This document shows, in pieces, positions 11,301 to 23,300 of a DNA stretch of 45,763 bases (the first letter of the stretch is position 1; every line of letters begins with the position of its first letter). The DNA is from an uncultured Porphyromonadaceae bacterium (GTDB lineage: Bacteria > Bacteroidota > Bacteroidia > Bacteroidales > Muribaculaceae). The position numbers and the translations under genes were made by a program. The notes under the pieces are model-generated. The model was not told the origin of the DNA. It saw only the letters and a program-made list of their open reading frames with translations, and made no database searches. The DNA lies in contig CAMWRH010000019.1 of NCBI GenBank assembly GCA_947176605.1, forward strand, positions 1 to 45,763. The letters are read 5' to 3'.

Positions 11301-14300
11301 CACGTCGTGCTGTGACTTTTGTCCTTGAATTTGACAAAGGAGAATGGCTTGGTATTAAGACTGTCGGATATGACAGAATACCCAACTTAAAAGAATTGAC
11401 CACGCTTTGGGAGAAGGGCGAGGGAAATTCTTCTACTACAGGCGTTGCTCCTGCAAATGTTTCTTCCGAACAGCCCTTACAAGGCAACAAGGCTGACGGC
11501 ATCGCTTCAAACCAAAGTGCGGTCATTTCTGTCGGCAAAGTTAACACTTTGTCAGCAGATAAACAAGCGGAAATCGCAGAAAGTTCTGAACCGTACACGA
11601 TTACACCTGCTGTATATGTTGGCAAATCGCGTGGCGGTAAGCCGGGCAAGGAGACCCCTATGCACCGTGTGACATTCAACCGTCCGCTGACAGCCGAGCA
11701 GGAACGTGCTGTAAAGGCATTTGCCAATGAGACCATGGGCGAGAAGAAAGGACGGTTTGCCACCAAGCGAGGCTGGGCAGACCGCGAAGCCGCTGACGGC
11801 TCATGGCTGTTCCGCACCGAGGAGGATGCTCGCAAGGCAGGAGAGATAATCGGCAACGAGGAAGCCGTGGCCGATGCACAGCCGCTGACAGCCGATGAAC
11901 TCCGCGATGCAGTTGCGCCTGCTGACAAACCAAAGGGAAAGAAACCTGCCAGGCCGAAGAAAGCACCTGTCAACCGCGTCAGTGTTGAAGATGTAATGAC
12001 CGACCTTTCCGAAAAGGGAGAGACCAAACTGAGCGATCATGCAGAGCCTGTCAGGAAAGAGCCGGAGACACAGTATGAGATTTCGGACGATGAGATGAAC
12101 AGTCTGGCGGACGAGCTGCGCGACCTACTGGGTATCGGAGAGGACGAGGGAGACAGAAGCATCAGATTCCGCGACCCCGGAGAACTGACACCGCAGGAGC
12201 GTCAGAAAATCCAGTCGGCAGGCATACGCATGGCTATGGGCATGATAGAGCGCGGAGTAACCAAGTTTCCCGACCTCGCCACGAAGATGGTGGCGATGTT
12301 GGGCGATCAGATACGTCCGTGGCTCAAATCGTTCTACGAGGGCGCACGATGGACTCCCGGCTATGACAAGTATGAGTTTACGCCATCGGAAGAGGTAGCG
12401 AAGTTTGACGTGCAGAACTTCGACAAGCCGACCTACGACGCTATCAAGGACGCAGAAATGCGAGTTGAGGAGCGCAAGGCGCAGACAGCGGCTGAACAGG
12501 CAGAGAAAGAACTGAAGGAAACCCGAAACAAACAACGCAAGGAAAATGACAAACAAAGAGAAGCAGATACAGCAGCTCTTGCAGGCGAAGCAGAGGCTGT
12601 TGCAGGCGAAGCAGAAGCTATCGCAGACAGCGCGAAAGATGAGCGGGCAGTCGCAGAAGCCTCAGAGAAAGTAGACAGGGCGCTTGACAAAATCAACCAT
12701 CAACTTGCCATCTTAGGGTACTTTGAGCGAAAAGGGAAAGACCCTGTGGCAATAGCGGAGCGAAAGGCAGCCGAGGCAGGAGCAGACTTGGCCGCCCGGC
12801 TCGTTGATGAGTTAGGACTTGATCTGACCGACCTGCCAAAGGGAGTGACTGTGGCGAGCGCAGACTTCGGCGATAACGGAGGTTATGTCAGAATCAATCT
12901 GCCTGTGCGGAAAGGATACGAGCCATTGCGGATTGACATCCGGTTCGACCGGACGGACAGCGGGAGTCTGCGCCTTGTGGAACTCACATCAACATTAAAG
13001 CGAGGTGATGCGCAGTCGTACATAATCGGGGCGGACAGCAAGGTCTGGCTGAGTGCACCGAAATACGGTGAACTGCTGGAGACGATAAAAGAGCAGATGG
13101 GTAAATATCTGCCCAAGGAGGAGAAATTTGAGGTTCCGGCGCACTGGCATGGAAAGACTATTGCCGAACTTGAACAAATGCTTGCTGAAATTCTGTCCAA
13201 GTCAGGCAGTAAGTTGGGCAAGAGTTTCGGCATGGATAAGATTGCGCGAGGTCTTTCCAAGTACATCGAGAGCCGCAAGGCCAAGGAGGAAGCACCTGCC
13301 GAAGCACCCAAAGAGAAGATTGTCAACGGCTATAAGGTCGGTGACGAGGTGATGTGGGACCGTTACGGCAACGGCAAGTGGGAGAAAGTCAAGATTGAGG
13401 ATTTTGACGCGGACGGCAGTCCTATCTTTGAATCGGTCAAAGGGATAATGAGCGAGAAGGGAGACTGGAGCCGGGTGAAGCCTGCGGACGGAATCTTCGG
13501 TGAGGCACAGCGTGTGGCAAGAACCGCGCAGGAGAAGAAGCGAAAATCTCGCAAAAAAGATGTAACTTTGAAGGCAGAAGATAAGGTCGGTGATTTGTTT
13601 GCCGGCCTGTCGGAGACTGAAACTGAAAATAAACCTGAAACAACTGGAACGAATGGACAACGAGATGGCAATAATCCAAGCCAAGGAGTGGCTGGAGGAA
13701 AACTCCCACACACCGTGGGCACTGATGAGACTGGAGCTGATGGAGGATTACCGGCCTCAGGAACTGGACCGACTGATAAGGGAAGGGGTGCTGATGGGAA
13801 AGGTGCAGGAGTGGAGCGAGGAACTGACGGAGCGACACATGGAACTGATGCGGACGGGGGACTACAACCACGCCTCGGAAATCGGGGACGTGATGAGGGC
13901 GGAACTGATCGAGGAGGCAATGGCACCGGAGTGGAGCGTGGAGGAGCTTCTGGAGCAGGCGCTGGATCAGGGCGTGGTGCTGAGCGAGGAGCAGAAGGAC
14001 TTTCTAAGGGAGAACCTGCCACCGGGTCTGGCCGCGGAAGTGGAACTACTGCCGTAAAGAAACCGAAAAAGCCTGAGGCAAGATACACCCGGAACTTCCG
14101 CTATGACGAACAGGAAGGGAACGAGGCAGACACCTATACGCCCTCACAACGACTGGAGGCGAACGTAAAAGCAATCGAGACTCTTGCAGAGGTGCTGTTT
14201 GGCGGTAAGCCTGCGACCGAAGAGCAGAGAGCCATCATGTCGCGCTCCCGCGGATGGGGACAGGTTGACTTAGGGAAATACTACGACATCGACCATATCC

Positions 14301-17300
14301 TGCGCATCACATATCCGAGTGCGCCGATAAACCGACTCGCCAAAGCGATTCAGAAACTTGATCCGCAGGGTGATAAAAAACTATTTGACGCTATAAAACG
14401 AGCGTCACTGTCGTCATACTACACTCCCACCCCGATAGCGAGGGCGATGAACACGTTCCTCAGTCTTGCAGGGTACAAGGGAGGGGCATTTCTTGACCCC
14501 TCCATGGGCAACGGCATGTATGAGGGCACACTGCCGAAGAGCATACAGGAGCGCACAGCCATCACCGGAGTTGAACTTGACTGGCTGAGCGGTCAGTTAA
14601 GCCGTATGCTCTACCCCGATGCCAACGTGATAATCGGAGGCTTTGAGAAATCGGGTATCGCTCCCGGCTCGTTTGATGTGGTAACAAGTAATGTTCCTTT
14701 CGGTGACATCGTTGTCAACGATCCATCGTGGAAGAATGACGCGACACCGCTGAAGCGTTCGGCCCAGAACCGCATACACAACTACTATGCAGTGAAGATG
14801 CTTGAGGCGGCGCGTCCGGGCGGTCTCGTGGCGATGCTGACAACAAGCGCGGTCATGGACACTCCGAGCAATCAGAACATCCGGGCGCACATCGCAGACC
14901 AAGGCGAGATACTGGGCGCGATACGCCTGCCCGACAATACATTCCAAGGAACAGGGGTAGTGACCGACATTCTCTTCATCCGCAAATGGAGAGACGATCA
15001 AGACCGCGCCCGGACACGCGAGGATGCAGCCTACAAGGAACTGGAGCAGGCATTCCTCTCACACTTTGAGAAAACCGCACCCAACAAACTTGACGGCAAG
15101 GAGGAGAAAGTGCGGTTGAACGGCTACTTCGAGAAGAATCCTCGCAACCTTATCGGAGAGGTTCAGGCAGGCAACCAGTATGGGAAGCGAGACGCTTTCG
15201 GACTGACGAGCAAACTATCGGTTGAGGAGATAGCGTCAGAGATAGAGAAAGCCATCAAGCGTATTGTCGGAAGCCGCCGTGGCAGTATCTTCAATCCGAC
15301 ACGCACCATCCGGGAGGCACAGCATGCAGTGCGCGAAGCCTATAAAGGAGAGGGAGACTGGGTAAGCAACGGCAACCTCGTCATACAAGACGGCAAGGTA
15401 GGCGTGCTGACCGCGAAGAAGAACGAGTATGGGGAAGTGACACGAATGTTTGAGGCGGCTAAAGCCGCTCCCGGTAAGAAAGAACTGGAGCGGACGGAGG
15501 CGATGATCGGCGTTCGCACCGCGATGAAGCAACTGATAGCCGGGCAGATCGAGGGAGCGAAGGAACGGAACCTTACTGCACTCCGCACAGAACTTCAAAA
15601 GGCATACGACAATTTTGTCGGGAAGTACGGAAGACTGCAGGATAAGGAGAATTCCTTTATACTTGACGATATAGACGGCTATACGCTACAGGCCCTGGAG
15701 AGATGGAAGAACGGCAAGTTTGAGGGACTGAGCGACATCTTCACAAAGAACTCCATCAAGCCGGCGCTGAAACTTGACGGAAAGAAGACACCGCAGGAGG
15801 CAGTCGCACTGTCGCTGGCGGAGTACGGCTATCTGCGTCCCGACTATCTCGCCAAGGCACTTGGCGAGGACTGGGCGGAGCAATGCGGAGACTTCGTATT
15901 CCTCAAACCGAACAGCGAGGATGACTACGCTACACGCGATGAGTATCTGAGCGGAGACGTAGTCAGCAAACTTGCGGAGGCGCGCGCGGCCGCGGAGAAA
16001 GACAAAGCGTTCGAGCGTAACGTCAAGGCACTGGAGGAGGTACAGCCGGAGCGCATACCGTTTGACGACATAGCCATCCACCTCGGGGCGCGCTGGATAC
16101 CCGAGAGCATACTCAATGATTTCGTCAACGACCTCTTCGGCATCCAAGCCGTGAGGAGCAACCGCAACCGCAGATGGGATCCTGAAAAGAAAACATATAT
16201 CAACGACCAAAAGAGCGGAGTACGCTATATCCCCGAAACCGACTCGTTTGAGATCAATATCGAGAAGAAGGAACTGGGAGGAGCGGCCCAAGACTGGGAG
16301 ACACCGAGAAAGACAGCCAAAGAGATATTGCAGGCCGCTTTGGAGGACAAGACCCTGCTCATCAAGTATAAGGACAAGGAGGGGAACGAACACATAGACG
16401 AAGAGCAGACTGAACTGGCGAATCAGAAGATAGCCGACCTCCGGGAACGCTTTGAGTCATGGCTTCCGAGCGACCCGGAACGTGTGGAAACGCTGGAGCA
16501 GACATACAACGACCGCTTCAACCGGACCGTCATACGCCACTTTGACGGCTCACACCTTGTAGTGCCCGGCTTGATGGGGAAAGAACTGCGACCTCATCAG
16601 AAAGATGCGGTATGGATGCTCATCAACAACCGTGGAGGCATAGTCGACCACATCGTGGGAGCAGGCAAGACACTCGTCATGCAATCTGCCATCATGGAGA
16701 TGCGAAGAATGGGAATCGCCAAGAAGCCTATGATAGTCGCGTTGAAGTCAACCGTGTCGCAGATAGCACGAGAATTCAAGGAGGCCTTCCCCTCTGCAAG
16801 AGTCCTCGCCCCGAACGACAGCGACTTCAAGAAAGAGAACCGCAAGAAATTCATCGCCAACATTTCGCTGAACGACTATGACTGCATCATACTGAGCCAT
16901 GAGCAATACTGCATGCTTCCGCATACGGAGGAGGCGGAAAGAGCCGTGATAGACGAGCAACTGTGGCAGCTCAACAACATGATCGAGTATCTCTACGGCA
17001 CGAACGACACGAGCCAAATGACCAAGAAGCAGATCAAGGCATTGGAAAAGCGCAGGAACAACCTTACGGCCACACTGGAGAAACGACTTGACCGGAATGT
17101 GGACAGGGAGTTCTGCTTCGAGAACCTCGGAGTGGACTACATGTTCGTGGACGAGAGCCATCAGTTCAAGTCACTCCCCTACGTAACGAGTTACCAAAAG
17201 GTAGCGGGACTTGGAGACGCGCAGGGGAGCAGCCGGGCAGTGGCACTACTCACAGGCATCCGGCACCTTCAGCGCATGCACCAAGGAGACAAGGGAACGG

Positions 17301-20300
17301 TGTTCCTATCCGGCACCACCATCACCAACTCCCTTGTGGAGATATACAACCTTCTGAACTACCTGCGACCGAGGAAACTTGAGGAGTTGGGAATGCCGAC
17401 CTTTGATGCATGGGCAAGTACATTCGCAGTTCACTCAGCAGAACTGGAGGCAGGCGTGACAGGCTCATTTGCTATGAAAGACCGCTTCCGCAGCTTTGAT
17501 AACGTTCCGGAACTCTCGCAACTATACGCTGAAATTGCTGACGTTCGCAACGACACTAACCTTAAACTTCCGAAACCTGCTGTTGACGGAAGAACGGTTA
17601 TTGTTCCTGCAAGCGACTCAATGCAGGAGATCAATGCAGAAATCGTGAAGATGCTTGAAAGCAAGGACGGAAGTTTCTTCGGAATCCATCCGAAAGACCC
17701 GAACCGCGCACCATGGGGACTCCATGCCTCTACACTTTCTGCTAAAGCTGCGGTCAGTCCGCGGCTTATCTTCCCGGATATGGAGGATGATGGAGGGAAG
17801 GTACACGCAGTGTGCGAGAACGTCAAGAAATTCTATGACGAGCAGGGGGAGCAACGCGGAGTGCAACTCATCTTCTGCGAGATGGGTGTACCCGACAAGA
17901 GCAAGAAGTATGACGCATATACCGATATGGTCAACCGCTTCGTGAACGACTACGGCATACCACGCTCAGAAATCGCTTACATACAGGAAGCCAACACCGA
18001 GGAGAAGCGCAAAGACCTCTTCCAAAGGGTGAGGGACGGAAAGGTGCGTATCCTTATCGGAGGGACAAAGAACATGGGAACAGGTGTGAACGTGCAGGAC
18101 CGTATCACCGATATGCACATGCTGACCGTGCCTTGGACACCCTCGGCGCTGGAGCAGTGCATAGGACGCGGCGCGAGGCAGGGCAACCTTGTAGCACGAG
18201 ACTTCATGGGCAACAAGGTGAGAGTGCATTACTACGCCACGGAGGGGAGCCTTGACCTCTACAAATACCAGTTGCTTGATGCAAAGGGTAAGATGTTCAC
18301 GCAGTTCAAGATGGGGACCGTCAACGGAGGGCGTAGTTTTGATGAAGGTTCAGCCGACGAGGACGGCAACATCGACCCGGCAGAAATGGTAGCGATCCTT
18401 TCGGGCAACCCGGTAATATTTGAGCGAGCAAAGCAGGAAAAGGTCGTAAGGAAACTCCGCGCACTTCGCAACGGCTTCGAGCGGGACTATCAGCGCAAGA
18501 AAGCGAAATACACCGAACTGCAGGCGCGTGAAGAAAGACTGGCACGTCTCGTAAGGCTTAACGAGCGAGACCGCGCTGATCTGGCACGCGAGGGGTTCAA
18601 GCCGGACGACAAGGGAGTCTATCCCACCAAATTCAGCGTCATGGAGGGCTACAGCCGCTATGGAGGCAGGACATTCGACAAACCGAAAGAGGGAGGAGAA
18701 TACCTGCTGAAAATGCTTGAAGAAGGTAAAGACGTAACCCTGCAAGGGTTCGGCCAACGTGCGAAAATCGTAACCGTCAATGAGGAAGGCGCAGGAGGAC
18801 TCTTCTCTTCCTACCGTGTGCTTCAGATAGGAGACGGAGAGCGCGACATCAAATACACCGTGCGCCTTTCAGACGATGCGACAGCGGCAGGCACGGCATT
18901 CCGTAACCTGCTGAAACGAATCATTGACAATGGAGAGGTATTCAAGCGCGACCTTGACGAGACCAAGCGACAACTCGCAGGAATGAATATCGGAGACGGT
19001 GTATTTCCTAAGCAGGCGGAACTTGACGAGGCAGTAGCCAAATTCAAGGAACTGAACGCAGAGTATAACAAACTCGGAAAGAAGCCGGATGCAAAGGATG
19101 GCAACAAGTACAGGCTTGTGGAGGAAGGCGCGGAACTCGACTGGCTCGAGAGCCTCGGAGACGATGAACTTGTACACGTCTACCGCAACGTGCAGATATT
19201 GCCGGACGGGAGCATGGCGAGTCCTATGGCCGCCTACAACGTAGAGACCGGGGAGATACGGAGACTGTCGCCGGGGAGATGGAACGGTCCGGAGGAGCGT
19301 CAGATAATCCTTACGCCGGAGCAGGAGGAGAAACTTGCGGCTCTGAAAAGGGACGGCTACGTCATCAACGACAAAGGGAAGCAGGAGGAATTCTATCAGA
19401 TCTCGAAAGAGATGCGCTTCTTCAAGACCAAGAAAGAGGGAGTGAAGCTGCAATTCAACCTTACGCGAGCCGGGAGCAAGGACATGTGGGCAGACTACAA
19501 CCCATACGACCACGCAATCAAGGTAATGCTCAACGACCAGTTCAAGGCGGCCTGGAAGCGACCAAACCTCGTAGTGGTAGAAGCCGTCATGCCCAAATCG
19601 GAGATAGAGGGAGGCTACAAGGCCCCGTATGCGGCCCTGCCCACTGGGGAACATAAGTGGAACAACGGACGCAGCCTGTACCTCTCGCGATGGAGCAAGA
19701 TAGTGAGGATAGTGCCTTTCGCGGAAGTGGCGGCCGACATAGACCGCTACTGGCGAGAGAATCCTTCGGCCTACAGGGGGGCGAAGGTGACGGACTATGA
19801 CCGATTCCAACCGCAGGTGAGGAAGGAACTGGAGAAACTCGGCTACCGATTCGAAGACAAGGGGAAGCGAGGGGAACTGAGCGAGGCCGAACTTCAGAAG
19901 GCATATAAGAGCGAGAACGCGACATACATCACCAACGAGGACATAGAGCGCATGAATGCCGAGATGCAGGAGGCATGGCACGAAACGCCAGTGACCGAGC
20001 GCGCGCTTGCACCAAATCCGAAGAGCGAAGCGGAAGCGGAAAGGCTCGTCATGGCCGACCGGGTGGAGGAACTGGCAGACAAACTGAATACACCTGTAAG
20101 AATCATCATCAATGAGATGGAACTTCAAGCAGTGTCGGAGGACGGCAAACCGAGATACACCCGGAGGGAGCGCAGGGCAAAAGGATGGTGGAGCAGTAAG
20201 ACAGGCGAGGTCGTTGTCGTATTGCCTAACAATGTGAATGTGGCAGACGTGGAGAACACGGTTGTGCATGAGGTTGTCGGGCATAAGGGACTCCGTGCCT

Positions 20301-23300
20301 TTATCGGAGAGGAGCGTTTCGATGAATTCCTTGGCGAGGTCTATGATCACGCCTCCAATCCTATCCGTGCGAAGATAGACAAAGAGACGGACCGTATGGT
20401 GAGTGAAGAAGCCGACCGCCTGCGCGAGCGGAAGAGAAAGGCTCACGAGCGAGCCGGAGAGGATTACAACTCCACTTACTATTCCGATATGGCCGAGGCA
20501 CGAGTTGAAGCGGAGAAGAAGCGCGAAGAGTACCGCCGGGAAGCCACCGAGGAATATATGTCAGACCTCGGAGGACGGATAGGCGATGAGGGTTTTGAGA
20601 AGATGAGCCGAGACGAACTGACGCTATGGGGGAAGATAAAAGCGAAGGTGCAGGGATTCCTTGACAAATTCCTCAAAGGGCTGAAGATAGCGAAGAGCAT
20701 ACGGCTCAATGACAAAGACCTCTCCTATATTCTCTTCAAGTCTTGGAAGAATGCGAGGGAGCGCGGAGTATTCGCGGAGGCAGAGGACGCGGTGAGACGC
20801 AGGAAGAGCGGCTACGATGCAGACGCTCAGACACGTTTCCGTGATCCGGACATGAGTCTTCAGGAGACGGTGACGAAGATGAAGGTGGATGCGATGGCGG
20901 CCAATAAGGATAGCTTTGAGGCAAAGCGTGAGGCGATGAAGGCCATCGGAGGGAATCTGAACAAGCTGCGTCAGGCGATGGCACGGCAGAGGGAATATGA
21001 CATCACGACGGTGAAGAGTGTGAGCGACCTTGCGCGGGTGCTTCTGGATTCGGGTCTGCTGGATGATATGAGCCGACCTGAGATTAAGCGTATACTTGAC
21101 GCCGTGGACAATGCGGTGGGTAAGGAAGATGTGAGCGGTCAAATGGACAAGGTGCTGGACATGATGATAGACAATCAGCTTCGGCACGGCCAGAACACGT
21201 TCGGGCGCGTGGTGTCCACACGCGGGAGCCGTGTGGACGGACGGGGCGTGAAGGTGGCCGGTCAGCTTGATGCTGCCGGGGAGATTTATGCCAAGGTGGT
21301 GAAGCGGGAGATGAAGAGTGTGGCGGAGGCATATGATGCCAATGGCGAACTTCTGGAAGATTGCATTGCCTATAAGATGCAGGACGCATTGAGCCGGATG
21401 GGGAGCGATGACGCATCGATAGCCGAAGAGGCCGGCATCGAGTATCAGGCATTGCAGATAGCGTATTGGCATGCGGACGCAATCAAGGGGAGCAAAGAGG
21501 AAGAGAAGTCGCTACGTGAAAGCCTTAATGCCCTTAAGGCCGACCATGTGGCCGGGCGCCTGAGTGATGATGCATACCGGCAGGCTGTGGAGGCTACGCG
21601 GGAAGCGATCCGGGAGAACCGGATGGAGCGGGTGGAATCCTACAACAGTCTGACGGAGGCTGTGGCAAGTGAGCTGTCGGAGAGCATGGAGCGTGTGAAG
21701 GAATGGCGCGAGGAACAGCGGGAGCGTGTGCGCGAGATACAGCACAATGCTAATTCCGACCTTGAGGGACTCCCGGCTGACGAGCATGTGCAGGAAGGGC
21801 GTATGCAGAAGCTGATGAACAATGACCTTATTCGCTGGCTGCTGGGACCGTTGGGTACGTTTGACCAGATGCTGAGGATGATCGGCTACAAGAATGTGCG
21901 TGGCGAAGGTTATCTCTACAACCGCTTCATGCGCGGATGGGATGAGGCTTCGGGAAAGGAGTTCACCGGATTCCAGAAAAGTATGGAGACTCTTGACAAC
22001 CAGGTAAGGCTGATATTCAGCAATCCTCAATACGGGAAGCTGAAGATGGCGGGGAAGATACGGGAATTCACCGATCTGTTCAAACTGGATCGCGTATTGC
22101 CGGAGATGGAGGTAGAGTTCATGAACGGAGGAAAGATGAAGCCTCACAAGCTCCGACAGGGGAACCTGCTGTACATCTATATGGCCGACAAGATGGCCGA
22201 CGGACGGATGAAGCTGCGCAAGATGGGTATAACCGAGGATACGGTAGAGGCAATAAAACAGCATCTTGACCCGCGCCTTATCGAACTGGCGGACTGGATA
22301 CAGGATGAGTTTATGGTATCGAAGCGGAACGAGTATAACGAGACTCACAAGCGGATGTTTGGCACAGTTATGGATGCCATAGAGCATTACTTTCCGCTGA
22401 AAATCCTTTCGAATTCGAGGGTTGAAGATGTGGATGTGTCAGCCGGGACGCAGGGCGCAGCCATACCTGCCACGATAACTGGCTCGCTTAAGAAGCGCCG
22501 CCGCAATAACCTTGCACTCGACATAATGGGGGCGAATGCGCTGGAGGTATTGGTGGCCCACTTGCAGCAGATGGAGAAATGGAATGCGTATGCGGAGTTC
22601 AACCGGGATCTGAACACGCTGCTGTCGTACAAGCGGTTCCGCAACAAACTGATGAACATGACGACCGTGTATGGCGCGGGCAGGAAGTTATGGAACCGAT
22701 TTGTGGATGTCAGCAAGTTGGCTGCCGGGTCGTACCGACCGACAGTATCGGATCTTGACAAGTCAGCTGTGAACTTCGCCAAAGGAGTGACAGCCGCGAA
22801 GGTGAGCCTACGTCTGCACACGGCGTTAAAGCAGCTGCTGTCTATGCCGGCGTTCCTGTCGGAATGCAGCGTGAGGGATCTGGCCGGAGGGATTGTGAAT
22901 CCGGCAGGGGCATGGAAGTGGGCGATGGAGAACATGCCGCTGTTTGAGAAACGGTGGAAGAGCCGCATGTCGGGCAATCCGCACCTGATGAAGACGGAGC
23001 TTGACTGGAAGATGTGGCGCAACCGTGTGGTGGAAACGGCGAGCCGGATCGGGATGTCGCCGAATGCGTTTGTGGATGCCCTGACAGTGGCGATAGGCTC
23101 ACGGGCGATGTATATGAGCAAGTACCGGAAATACAGGCGCTACGGATACACGGAAGCGGAGGCGCGGGAGCGTGCGCGGCAGGATGCGGAGATACTGTTT
23201 AACCAGACTCAGCAGTCGAGCGAGGGGGCCTTTATGTCGACGATGCAGGCTGATCATTCGTGGGTGAGCACGATGCTGACGGTGTTCCGAAATTCATCGA

